A DNA stretch of 64,000 bases from Takakia lepidozioides (Eukaryota; Streptophyta; Takakiopsida; Takakiales; Takakiaceae), in the NCBI GenBank assembly GCA_030704615.1, contig CM060732.1:62911053-62975052 (forward strand). Reading direction: 5' to 3'. Under the pieces are notes generated by a model. The model had not been told where the DNA came from, did no database searches, and was given only the letters and a program-made list of their open reading frames with translations. Positions 49,652 to 62,599 of the stretch are shown here, piece by piece; the first letter of the stretch is position 1, and each line of letters opens with the position of its first letter. The position numbers were made by a program, and so were the translations under genes.

Positions 49652-50612
49652 CTGCATTCAACACGTAGAACTTCAGCAAGCAGCTCAATTCTTCTGAAGG
49701 GGTTTGGAGGTACATAATGCAGCAGATCCTCTGGGCATCCAGCTTGGCAGTGCCGGGCAATGAAATACTTGCAAATATTGCCCAGCGTATAATGTCCAAA
49801 AGGACGAAGAAAGTTGGTCTTGATTGCTTGAGAAGGGAGCCCCACAAACTCCAAGAATCTGCTGCCTCTTCCTTCTCTCCGAACGGGCAGAGGGATGGCA
49901 GCATGCTCCGTCGCTATCCTGTGTAACCCAAGGCCCTGTCTTCTGCTTGCGATGAAGGGGCGGGATGCTTCACGTCTTGGTGCACGGAGTAACGAATCTG
50001 CCCCACATGAAACTGATCATCATACTCTTTCGTTGTAGTTGTAAGCTTGTACCTCCTACGACACTTCAATGTAATTAGTTTCAGTCTGCAAGATTAGAAT
50101 ACGCATAGGGGGCGTGTAAACTGTCTGCGTTGGATCTATACACCAGATTGTCGATTTGAAGCTAGACACATTTTGGTCGAAGGAATTCTCTACGGGTTGT
50201 GTAAGAACATTGTCCCATGTCCTCCTTTCCTCATTTCCTTCAATATCTGCTAGAATATGTGACATTCGTGATATACCTACATTCTTTCCAATCATTTTGT
50301 GTGTCAATGTGTGGGGGAGAGAGAGATGGAGAAAGGATAGCTTGCAGTAGCCCCCGCAAAAGCAGGGATGGACCAACGCAGATTCGTAGTGTGTTCTTTA
50401 ACGAACCTTGGCAGGTCTAACCTGTGAGGCGTAGTTCAGTATGGATACCCAGCCCCAAAAGTCTATAACTCAAAGCAGCCAAGATGTAATTCTCCTCCCC
50501 TAGCCCCACTTTGAGATGTAATTGCCCAGCAATTAGGAGCTGCTAATTATCTCTGTGTTGGTGGTGCTTGAGGGCTATCCAAGTAACAAGTGTACACAAC
50601 TTTGGGCTGCAG
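49652..50612. other. Intergenic region between two divergent PDF/PPR units
   Basis: Two overlapping minus frames (49573-49904) run upstream of the PDF exon, one containing RPFGHYTLGNICKYFIARHC. I cannot assign them. They may be part of the first exons of the minus unit. The remainder should include the promoters of both divergent units. No OB-fold was recognised. Confidence 0.35.
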
Positions 50613-52195
50613 AGGTTATTGGCAGATTCTTTGCATTGGTTGGGACAACTGGTCTGATAAGGTGAGGATGCCTCTATTGCTAAGCACTATTACGTCCAGG
50701 ATAGAAAGGATTGTCCTCTATGTCAGCAACAGTGCAATGTTATGGAAGAAAATCCAAGTCATTTGGTCGATGGTCCCCACGCCTGGGCACTAGTCTACAC
50801 AACTTATACTAAAGCTGTAGCGTGTCTCACAATGTGAATTCAATTATATGGATAGTGAGGGAGGGGCACTGAAAGGGCCACATAGATGGACATCAATGGA
50901 CATCATCGTGCCATGCTCCATGATATTTTGACAGATTGACGGGTACAGTATGCATGGAAAAGATCCTGCCAAAGGTGATGATCACTATTTACGGATGGTT
51001 ATGAAACAGAAGGACTGGAGTCATGTAAAGCTTTATTGCACAGGATACGTTGATTGCAGGGTACAGTATGTATGAAGAAAATCCTGTGAGCTGGTGGTGT
51101 TTTATTTTTTCAGACTAGACCATGATTTCAGTTGCTTTGAGTGATCAAAACTAAGATCTTCACATTGGCACTAGTGCTTCTCATGTTCGATTCATTGGTT
51201 GTCAATCAACAATAGCGTTGAAGTTGGTTTTTTCAAAGTTTTGGCCTTTGTTTTGAAGCGATGTTTGTGGAGCTTGTGGTTGTAGCCTGGTCTGGGAGGC
51301 TGTGGTCAGATTTATCACGGCTTGCTTTTCTACTGGTGCTTTTCAACTTCATTAGACTTCAGGCACAAGCGCATAAAGGAGCTCCTTTGGATTGGTATTC
51401 AATGGAACCCAGCTTGGGTAAAAGCTAGCTACAGACGAGGTGGATGGCTGCCAATCAGAGTATGGCTCTTTTCCTTGTGAGAACTTGGATTTTTTAAGAT
51501 GGGAATCTAGAGTCTGGGATGATGGTCCAAGGACAGCGTCTTGGTCAACATGTGCTCCGGAACAACACGACTCTGGTAAACAATTACCCTGGCTTGAAGG
51601 TGGCATTGGCCACCACAAGCTCCTTCAGTCTTCTGCAACACCTGGAATTTTTGTATGTTTGTATGGTTGTGCTGTGCATGAGACACATAAAGAGCTCGAG
51701 TAGATCAAAGAAATATAGCTACCAAAGCACCACTCAATAGAGACTGAGGCATTTAGAAGAAAGCAAATTCCGATGTTTATGAGTTCTTGATTGCAGGTCA
51801 AGCAATAAGCATAGCACAACTCTGGCAGTCTTTCACAGATTGCTCACAGTGGGGGGACAGCAGATTTGAGAAGGTGAGGATATCTACATTTAGGATGCAA
51901 AAGGTTTTGTCTGTCAGCAGGTTGTTCATGTTTGTTAGCCGGTGCTTTGAAAGTAGGTTGCTGAAGTTGACTCCAGTCAATTGAAAGATGCTTGTCTCTG
52001 GTGGTTGTAGCCTGGTCTTGCCAGTCTCATTGTGGCTCCTGAGCGTCCCACTTCTGGTCTTTGCAGAAACATCCAAGATCAACAGACTTCAGACATAGGA
52101 GCACAAAGGAATTCCCTCGGATTGAGAGTTGGTCAAACCCTTCTGGGGTGAAAGCAGAGCTAGCTGCGAAGAGGCAAGTTCCAGTACAACTGTGA
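50613..52195 (+). pseudogene. OSB-type gene fragment with two PDF motifs, degraded
   Basis: The first motif is exon 50613-50661 (GYWQILCIGWDNWSDK, donor GTGAGG) and about 51340-51440 (DFRHKRIKELLWIGIQW, NPAWVKASYRRG). The second is exon 51797-51873 (GQAISIAQLWQSFTDCSQW, donor GTGAGG) and exon 52067-52195 (KHPRSTDFRHRSTKEF, ESWSNPSGVKAELAAKRQ), then a TGA at 52193. Known OSB proteins carry one to three PDF motifs, so these may be one gene. At the position where other copies have the donor GGGTATTG this copy has AGTTATTG, so the in-frame link to the PPR exon is lost. Confidence 0.55.
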
Positions 52196-52414
52196 ATGGT
52201 TTTTGATGTACACCATCGAGCTCCATGCCAAGAATGCAACAGTTATTGTCTGTTTTATGATTATTCGAGGGTTGCAGTTGAAACTGATAGAAATTATGCA
52301 GTTTGTTCTCAAAGAAGCTGACTACAGTAGTTGTGTAATGTTGATATGTAGCAAGAAGCCTGCTAGTCCTTTGACTCTAAAGGTCCACAACTCAAGAGTT
52401 TTGCGTCCTGCAGG

Positions 52415-54941
52415 ATGGCAGGGTTAAATCAGGGACAGCTGTTGGTTGGATGTCAGAGTGGTGACAGGGGTAGCACCTTCACAATCATCACTACTGTCGA
52501 GAGAGGACCAAGGGAGGGAGTCAACAACAACTCTTCTGACACTTGTAGGGAAGGGCGACCGAAAGAGGCATTGCAGATGTTGAACCACCGAGGCATTTGG
52601 GCAGACTCCAACTTGTATGTCTCTCTCTTGCAGGAGTGCATTGACATGAAAGACCTTGCAGGGGGCAAGCAGGTGCACACCCAAATAATTCAAACTGGAT
52701 TCAGGCCAAGCATCTTTCTCCTCAACACCCTTATAAACATGTATGCCAAGTGTGGGAGCATGGTGGATGCACGGCAAGTGTTTGACAAAATGCCTGAACG
52801 AGATATGTTTACATGGACCAACATGATGGCAGGATATGCCAAGGATGGGTGTGGTAGGGAGGCTTTCAAGATCTACCAACAAATGCAACAGGAAGTAGTA
52901 GCGCCCCACAGGGTCACGTTCATTTGTGTTCTGAATGCTTGTACCATCCTTGGAGCCCTTAAATGGGGCAAAGATATCCATGCTGACATCATCAAAGCTG
53001 GAATTGTGTCAGATATTATTCTGGAGACAGCCCTTGCTAACATGTACATGAAATGTGGGAGCATGAAGGATGCACAGCAGGTCTTCGACAAAATGTCTCA
53101 CCGAGATGCGGTATCATGGAACACCATGATTGCAGGATATTCTAAGCATGGGTGTGGTATTGAGGCTCTCAAGATCTATGAGCAAATGCAAGAGGAAGGG
53201 GTGTGGCCCACCAGGGTAACGTTCATTTCTGCTCTCAATGCATGTGCCAGCCTAGGAGCACTGGATAAGGGCAAAGAAGTCCATGCTGACATCATGAAAT
53301 TTGGAATTGCATCATATATTAACTTAGAGACTGCCCTTGTTGACATGTATGCCAAATGCGGGAGCATGAAGGATGCACATCAAGTGTTCAACAAAATGCC
53401 CAAACGTAATGTGGTCTCTTGGAATGCAATGATTGCAGGGTATACTCAACATGGGTATGGGAGGGAGGCTTTGGAGATGTATGAGCAGATCCAACAGGAA
53501 GGGATGAATCCTGACAGGGTCACGTTTACTTGTGCTCTCAATGCCTGTGCGAGTCTTGGCGCCCTGGAAAAGGGCAAGCAGGTCCATGCAGACATATGTA
53601 AAAGTAGAATTGTTCCAGATATCATTTTGGAGAATACCCTTGTGGACATGTATGGAAAATGCGGGAGCATGGAGGATGCTTGTCAAGTGTTCGACAATAT
53701 GACCAAACGAAATGTTGTTTCATGGAGTGCAATGATCACAGGATATGCTCAGCAGGGGTGTGGTAGGGAGGCTTTCAAGATCTATAAGCAGATGCAATGG
53801 GCACGGGTGGCACCCGATGAAGTCACATACATGTGCATTCTCAAGGCGTGTGCAAGCCTAGGAGCCCTGGATAAAGGGAAGGAGGTCCACTGTGACATTT
53901 TGAAAGCTGGGATTGAATCGTATATTACCCTGGAGACTGCCCTTGCCGACATGTATGCAAAATGCGGGAGCATGAAGGATGCACGTCAAGTGTTCGACAA
54001 TATGACTCAACGGAATGTGGCCTCATGGAGTACAATGATTGCAGGATATGCCCAGCATGGGTGTGGTAAGGAGGCAATCCAACTATTTGAAGAGATGCTA
54101 CAGGAAGGCTTGAAGCCGGAAGGAATCACTTTTACATCTCTTCTGACTGCATGTAGCCATGCAGGCCTAGTGGACGAGGGTAGTCACTATTTTGATTCCA
54201 TGGGTCGTGATCATGGTGTCACTCCCACAGTAGAGCATTTTTCCTGCATGGTAGACCTTCTTGGCCGTGCAGGGCAATTGGATCAGGCAGAAGATTTCAT
54301 TAACAAAATGCAACTCAAACCAGATGCGGGGGTGTGGAGGGCACTGCTGGGTGCCTGCAGAGCTCATGGTGAAGTGGATGTAGCAGAACGTGCAGCACAA
54401 AGAATCCTCAAGAGTGATCCACAGAACTCTGCAGCTTATGTGCTCCTATCTAACATCTATGATGCGGCTGGGAGGTGGGATGATAAAGCAAAGGTTCAAA
54501 AATTGATGGAAGACACAGATATTAGAAAGGAACCAGGGCACAGCTGCATTGAGGTTGACAACCAGTTGCATACATTTCTTGAAGAAGACAGATCACATCC
54601 ACAAATTGAAGAGATCCATTGGTGAGCTAACGAAATTGTTTGGGCAGCTGGATGAGGCTGGGTATGTTCCGGACAAACACTTTGTATTGTATGATGTGGA
54701 TGAAAAGCGAAAGGAATTGTCTCTTTGCCTCCACAGTGAGAAGCTGGCAATTGCTTTTGGCCTTATGAACACCTCCCCTGGGACACCTATCCGCGTCATC
54801 AAGAACCTTCGGATGTGTGGTGAATGTCACACTGCCACCAAGTTCATCTCGAAGACTGTTGGCCGAAAAGTTGTTGTGTGGGATGGCTACTGCTTTTATC
54901 ACTTCAGAGATGGTGTGTGTTCTTGTGGGGATTACTGGTGA
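52415..54941 (+). pseudogene. DYW-type PPR gene with one frameshift
   Basis: The ATG at 52415 (MAGLNQGQLLVG) follows acceptor CCTGCAG. PLS repeats and E/E+ motifs are open to 54625 (VDMYAKCGSMKDA, MIAGYAQHGCGKEA, LLGACRAHGEVDVAERAA). Between EEIH and ELTKLFG one extra base (about 54618-54624) shifts the frame. The DYW domain then continues to 54941 with HSEKLAIAFG, CGECHTATKFIS, CFYHFRDG and CSCGDYW. The DYW part also has unusual changes (VVVWDGYCF where VVRDANRF is usual). It probably yields a protein lacking the DYW domain, or is a recent pseudogene. Confidence 0.85.
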
Positions 54942-56199
54942 AACACACAATAGACGAATGAAAATGTGACCCCTCTACATTAGGGCAGAGAGGTCATGAC
55001 TTGTCATTTATTTGGTCACACAGAAAGTAAGAAGGAAAGTTTGTAAAGTACCTGGGAAGCTCAAAGAGCTGACGGGGCCGCCGAAACGAGGAAGCAGGAC
55101 AGGAAATTGCGGCCCCCGCATTGAATGCATGAAGAAATTACTGATGTTGGGGGTAACCTAAACCATGACTGTAGTCTGGGAGTCTGGTGATGTTGCTCGA
55201 GTGAGAGGGGAAGATCATGTAGTTGGCAATTCCTCGAACTGCTCGCCCCACAGTAGCTGGAGAGCCATGCATCTGGCCTTTAATCCTCCAGAGTCTGAAT
55301 TGTGAAAATTGAGCTCCCCATTTCGCAGTCAATCAAAGACCAATCACAAACCTGCTACATGAAGCAAGGCTCTTCACACTCCATGGCAACTTGCTGAGAC
55401 GGCTTAGAAGGGCACAATGGAGAGTCCAATTGACAAGTCTTCCGAGTGGCAAGCATTACGAGAGAAGTGAATAAAGCTTGGATACCAGCATACAGTCTAC
55501 AGGTTCCAATGCTACACCAACACCTCAACAGATTACACACAATGAGTCAAAAGTGGGGGTCCAGGCTGTGACCCCGCTATAACAAGACATGGAAGAAAGA
55601 AATTTCTTGTAAGCATGTCCTACGGGCCATGCTAAATAGGCCGGCAACAGTAAAGTACTGGTAGTAGGGGAAAAGGCATCCCCAGTGGGCCTGCACTTCA
55701 AATTTCTGAGGCCCAACCAAAAACCTTCTCTTGCCGAGCAATGATTAACAATGATAAACTTACTGTTACCCACTTTTCTCCATATCACTTTTATTTTTTT
55801 TAAAGGGAAACACCTGGGAGCGACAGCTCACAAATCAGGCCCCTTGATAGAGAGAGGAGAAAATAACCTCTCAGTAACCTCGCCCTAAGGCTTTCCGACG
55901 CGACACTGCGCCGGGAAGGGGGAGAAGAGCGTACCACACCCGTCAAGTAGCAGGATTTGACCCCAGGGTCATCCGGATGGCACTCAGTGCACTTTACCAA
56001 CTGAGCTACTGACTGTTGGTATATCACTTTAAGTAGATATCACTACTGCGCAGCCGAAGCTGTAAAGTGTGGAGTTCAATTCAAATGGACGTGGATTAAA
56101 ATTTAATTATAATACAAATCCGTTTCACTGCAGTAAACCCACCTTCGAACAAGCTCTCTGGATTGTAAGTGGAATTGTGTGTGTGAAGTGTGGAGAAAT
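54942..56199. other. No gene; contains a SINE
   Basis: No coding region is recognisable. A tRNA-derived SINE occupies 55792-56020. Confidence 0.5.
55792..56020 (-). mobile_element. tRNA-derived SINE, 229 bp, with target duplication
   Basis: On minus it starts CCAACAGTCAGTAGCTCAGT. TAGCTCAGTTGG is an A box and GGGTCAAATCC a B box, 34 bases apart. The 3' end is A-rich (TTTAAAAAAAATAAA). It is flanked by ATATCACTTT at 55782-55791 and 56021-56030, a 10-bp target duplication. A second, 5'-truncated copy of the same family lies at 62331-62484. Transcribed by pol III and moved by LINE machinery in known families. Confidence 0.8.
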
Positions 56200-58323
<2,124 letters not shown>

Positions 58324-58749
58324 TATTTTTGTCTTATGTGAAGTTGGAGTGTCTGGATAGGATTGTGGATTGGGTATCGGGAGATCAGAGTGGAGGTAGC
58401 GATTGGAGCTCGCAAGTTATCCGGCGAGGGCTAGTGCGTGGTGGGTCCATCAAAATGATTACACATGTGCTTTATTGGAGCATGGCAGTCCCAAGGGCAT
58501 GGAGGAATTGAATGAGCTCTACAGGGACAGTAACCGTCCTAGGAAAATGAGTGATGATCAGCTACAAAGGATGTATCATGTCTATTTTGCTTGGTACGGA
58601 GGAGGCCTCCATCTGGCCTCCCACCCATTTTCGACCCACCGAATGGGGAAGCAGCTTGCCATTCTGCCAATCAGTCTTTTACAAAGTGAAACTGGCCATA
58701 ATTTTAGGAGCATAATGAGGAGCTTTGCAGCCTCGGATTGGCCCTGAAA

Positions 58750-59140
58750 CCTTCCTCCAGCTCGAGGTTATGCATGCTCGCTGGGCTATGCTCGGAGCGC
58801 TCGGGTGCATGACTCCTGAGCTTCCAGGCAAGAACGGCACCAAGTTTGGAGAGGCTGTGTAGTTCAAGGCTGGATCTCAGATCTTACATTTGTTGTTGTA
58901 GAAGACACTGTACCATGAATCAGGGAAATCCACGATGAGCTGAAGAGATTTTTGAGAGGTGAAGGAGGGTGGACACACGTTGTGTATTGCATGATGTGGA
59001 GGAGGAAACAAAAGGAAACTTCGCTTTGCCACCACAGAGAAGTTCGCCATAGCTTTAGGGCTCATCAGTACATCCCCTGGGACGCCCATTCACATCACTA
59101 AAAACCTTCGGGTGTGCGGTATGACTGCCAGACTGCGACC
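58750..59140 (+). pseudogene. Chimeric pseudogene: Lhcb exon fused to PPR DYW region
   Basis: 58755-58886 reads [32 protein letters not shown], stop TAG, FKAGSQI: the middle of Lhcb exon 2. At 58886 it changes directly to ACATTTGTTGTTGTAGAAGA, which matches the PPR gene near 34925-34945 (minus). It continues IREIHDELKRF, KQKETSLCHH and FAIALGLISTSPGTPIHI, then KNLRVCG, with frameshifts. In the 34-41 kb region the same two parts occur in the same relative order, Lhcb copy A then the PPR gene, about 5.5 kb apart. A deletion in a duplicated copy explains the join. Confidence 0.8.
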
Positions 59141-59483
59141 CAGTGGATCTCAAAGACTATTGAGATCCAGGAACAAGGTGTGAAGAAGATCCTGAAATTG
59201 TGAGGCTTGACTGCTTTGCACCAGGGAATACGTGGTATCTACGCCAGTACATGTGAACACCTTCTTGCCACGAGTTGGAGAGGCTTTCAAACTGAGTCCT
59301 CTCCTTAGGGGTGGACATGAGAATTGAGCTCGCAAATTTTGGGTCACTAAATCAAGAGCAGTTTTTAGTTGTGCGCACACGAATTAGATCAAACTTGCCA
59401 AATAGAGAGGTTCATTTGTAATTTCCACTCATATTTCTTAAATGACAGTGAGATGCTGCTAAAGATCTGGTATTTGGATGCAG

Positions 59484-59900
59484 GGCAAGCAATAAGGATG
59501 GAACATCTTTGGAAGGAATTCGTTTCAGGTCCTTCGAACTGGTGGCACAACATGTTGAATAAGGTGAGGCTATCTTCACGAAGGGCATGAAACTAGGTTG
59601 TTCAAGGTTCTTAATAATTGAGGGATTATTAATACTTTGGTGGTTGTAGCCCTGGTCTATGTGAGGATGTGGTTGAAAATCGGTTGCTCGGTTACACACA
59701 CATAGTTTTGACAGAAAAGTCCATTGAATCACCAGACTTCGGGCTCAAGCACACCAAGAAGGTCCTTTGGATTTAGACTTGGTCAAACTTTCCTCAGGTG
59801 AAGGCTGAGCTAGCTGTGATGATACAAGAACAATCTAGTGATGGTTCTAACATCAATATTGTACACATGGACCTCCTGAAAATGTCAGGTATCATGTCGA
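59484..59900 (+). pseudogene. OSB PDF-motif exons, frameshifted copy (right arm)
   Basis: Exon 59484-59563 follows GGATGCAG and reads QAIRMEHLWKEFVSGPSNW, HNMLNK, then donor GTGAGG. The second exon starts at 59715 after TTTGACAG and shares the early one-base insertion with the copy at 33.99 kb (KSPLNHQTS instead of SPRSPDF). A conserved GTATCA donor-like site follows near 59890. It corresponds to 33828-34224 in inverse orientation. Confidence 0.65.
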
Positions 59901-60087
59901 TGGTGAAAATTTAATGGTTGCAGCTGAAACAGTATCCGGACAGTTTCTTGTCTAGCTGACCCATTAGTACACTACCCTGTGAAATTTAGCAGGGCCTCTC
60001 CTCAGAAGATGTCTTTCTTGGAATTATTAGGAGATTTGAGATATGTTGTGTAAATGAGGTAACTAAACGTTTTGGGAGACTGCAGGA

Positions 60088-60730
60088 TGGCGGGGTTGAA
60101 TTAGGTACAGTCCTGCATTGCAGATCACCCTGTAGTGGTAGGGTGGATGCACATCTACAACCTCCACCGCCAAGAGAGGGAGTAAAAAAGAAGTGTGGGA
60201 ATATGAGGACACTACGGAAGGCAGTTGTCGATCATGAATGACCTAGCAAAGGGAGAGCAGCTGCACACCCACATAATTGAAAATGGATCCAAGCCAAGCA
60301 TCTTTCTGCTTGATATCCTTCTAAACATGTATCGCAAGTCTGGAAGTGTCGCGGAATACCTGATCGGGGGATGTTTACGTGGACCGTATTGAGAGCAACT
60401 TCATGCCAAGCATGGCAATGGTGCCTCTGGCTGATTCTTTTTCTACATTCTAATCCCAGTCTATGCACCTGGCCAAGAGATGCACTTGGGCTATGATGAA
60501 ATGAGAACCCTTATACTTGCTTGTGTTTATTCTGGGCTTGGGGTGGAAAGTGAGAGTGGCCCAGGAGTACACAATCTTGGGAAAAATGAGACCAAGAACT
60601 TGGGATTTGATTGGTACTCTTACCACCATTGCTTTTCACTTTCAACATTAGCATCCTCTCTGAGGTGCCTGCCTCTTCTACTGTCAGCACTGCCCTGTTG
60701 AGACCAAAAAGGCACCAGCATGTGTAAGTT
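60088..60730 (+). pseudogene. PPR gene relic, 5' part, plus duplicated downstream sequence
   Basis: After acceptor GACTGCAG an ATGGCGGGGTTGAAT start occurs, followed by a stop. Then LAKGEQLHTHIIENGSKPS, FLLDILLNMYRKSGSV in one frame and decayed sequence to about 60415. It is recognisably the first 120 residues of the PPR family. 60420-60730 is not PPR but matches 33300-33560 inversely. Confidence 0.7.
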
Positions 60731-60949
60731 GATAAGTACAGATACCTGATAACGTGAAAGGGCCCCAGGACCCAAATGGTAAAAAAGAAGAATCTGGTGG
60801 GAGTCAGCTGCACGAGGTCCTCACTAGGTTTAGGGTCTTTTTAAGCAGGTGGGTATAACTTCAAGACCAAGGAGACTTAGGGCAAACCAGCTTGCTGGGC
60901 CTGCAACACCCAAGAACATGTCACGAACCCCACAGGGAGACCCGCCACA

Positions 60950-61790
60950 TCAGGGTTACATGGGTTACATAGGGTTTAATGTGTTACAGAGGGTTACATG
61001 GATTACATGGGGTGAGGGTTACACCCGACAGAGTTAGAGAGGGTTATATGGGCTCAGAATTTTGTAATGAGGCCGGTCAGACTGCGTCAAGGACTTAGAG
61101 TAGTTACACACTACCTCCATGGAGGTAGTTGTAGTCAGCTCCTACCACATGAACCACTTTCAGGGTATGGAACCCAAGACCTACACCGCCACATCGCGAT
61201 CAACCTACCACCAGACCACAACCTCCACCGTGCCAACAAGATGTAGTTTTTTTTATATATAAAAGAAATGAGGAATAGGGATTGTTTTAATGTAGCGGGA
61301 CCCGCTGTTAGGTCCTTGTCCCCTATGCACCCTGCGGCCTCATTACAAGGAGGCCACACAAAATTCTGAGGCGGTTATATGGGGTACATAGGGTTACATC
61401 TATGGGATTACATGGTGGCGAGGGTTACATCCAACGAAGTTACAGAGGGCTACATGGGTTGCAGAGGGTTACATTGGATTACATGTGGTGAGGGTTATAG
61501 TCGACGGAGTTATAGAGGGTTACTTGGGGGTTACACGGAGGTGAGGTTTACAAGGGGGTGAGGGTTACACGGGGCGTGGGTTACAGGGGTTATAGAGGGT
61601 TACATTGGATACGAAGGGTTACAGAAGGTTACATGGGGCTACATGGGTTACGTGGAGTTACATTGGTTGCAGAGGGTTATATAGGATTACATGCGGTGAG
61701 GGTTACACTCGACGGAGTTACAGAGGGTTATATGGAGTGAGGGTTACACTGCCGGACAATCCTTTGGGATTTGCCATACTGGAAGGTGCA
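60950..61790. repeat. GGGTTACA-type short tandem repeats
   Basis: Units GGGTTACAT, AGGGTTACA and GGGTGAGGGTTACAC recur at 60954-61040 and 61371-61760, often 9 or 18 bp apart, with TCGACGGAGTTAC interspersed. The tract between (61060-61370) is different and includes a 7-bp-armed CTACCTCCATGGAGGTAG palindrome near 61111-61128. They flank the CACTA fragment, together with similar units at 62300-62330 and 62490-62590. Frames across them are repeat by-products. Confidence 0.8.
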
Positions 61791-62009
61791 TGAATCCCCC
61801 CCCCCTTCAGTCACTTTCTTTCACATTGTGCTTCTTGGAATTACCTTTACTGTCAGGAGTCCTTCCACCAACTCCTAAGTCAGTGTAACTACTATGCAGT
61901 TGATGTTGAAGTCGTATACCTCACTGTGGAGAGGATCGTGCAGTTGTTGAAAGCAGAATGTAGTAACATGGACAACTTCTGCCACATATTCTATTATTTT
62001 TGCCCATAG

Positions 62010-62299
62010 AACTTGGTCTCATGGGAGGACATTTGGCATTTCAGAACCTCTTGCAGCGGTACCTCCTGGACCCCATGCATTGTGAGAAGAACTTCTGTGA
62101 AAACATTCTAAAGACTATCTTTGGGGAGAAGGATACGATAAACGTACGAAAGGACATGGAGATTGAAGGGATACGGTCACATCTGTGGCTAAGGCCTGAT
62201 CCAAATAGACCAGGCAAAGTGCTCATGCCAGCAGCATCATATGTCCTGACCAAATCAGAGCAAGAGGATTTTTTGAAGACATTGGGCGGGATTACATAA
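62010..62299 (+). pseudogene. CACTA (En/Spm) transposase fragment
   Basis: After acceptor CCCATAG the frame reads LGLMGGHLAFQNLLQRYLLD, PMHCEKNFCENILKTIFGEK, MEIEGIRSHLWLRPDPN, MPAASYVLTKSEQEDF and a stop. DPMHxEKNxCENIL followed by a YxLxKxE.xDF block is diagnostic of plant CACTA Tnp2-type transposases. Only about 95 residues are present of a protein normally many hundreds long. No CACTA termini were found. Confidence 0.75.
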
Positions 62300-62330
62300 C
62301 ATTAGGGTACATGGGTTACATGGGTTACAT

Positions 62331-62484
62331 ACAAAGTGCACTGAGTGCCACCCAAATGATTGTGGGGTCAAATCTTGCTATTGACGGGTGTGGTATGTTC
62401 CTGAGTGGTGTCCCATTCCTACGCCTCATGGCGGGGTTACTGTGAAAGAGGTTATTTTCTATTCTCACTATTAAGGGGCCTGAT
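62331..62484 (+). mobile_element. 5'-truncated second copy of the SINE family
   Basis: AAAGTGCACTGAGTGCCA, GGGGTCAAATCTTGCTA, GACGGGTGTGGTA and AAGGGGCCTGATTTG align in order with the SINE at 55792-56020. The A box is missing and GGGTTACA repeats abut both sides, suggesting insertion into the repeat. Confidence 0.7.
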
Positions 62485-62599
62485 TTGGTTGAGGGTTACA
62501 CCCAGCGGAGTTACAAAGTGTTACATGGGGTGACATGATGCGGGGTTACATAGAGTTAGGGTTACGTGGTGGTGGGTTACACTCGGCGGAGGCACAGTT

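Noticed and set aside
60950-61790. GGGTTACA repeats as interstitial telomere sequence
   Set aside because: The plant telomere unit is TTTAGGG. GGGTTACA differs, register is irregular, and units are mixed with longer CGACGGAGTTAC blocks.
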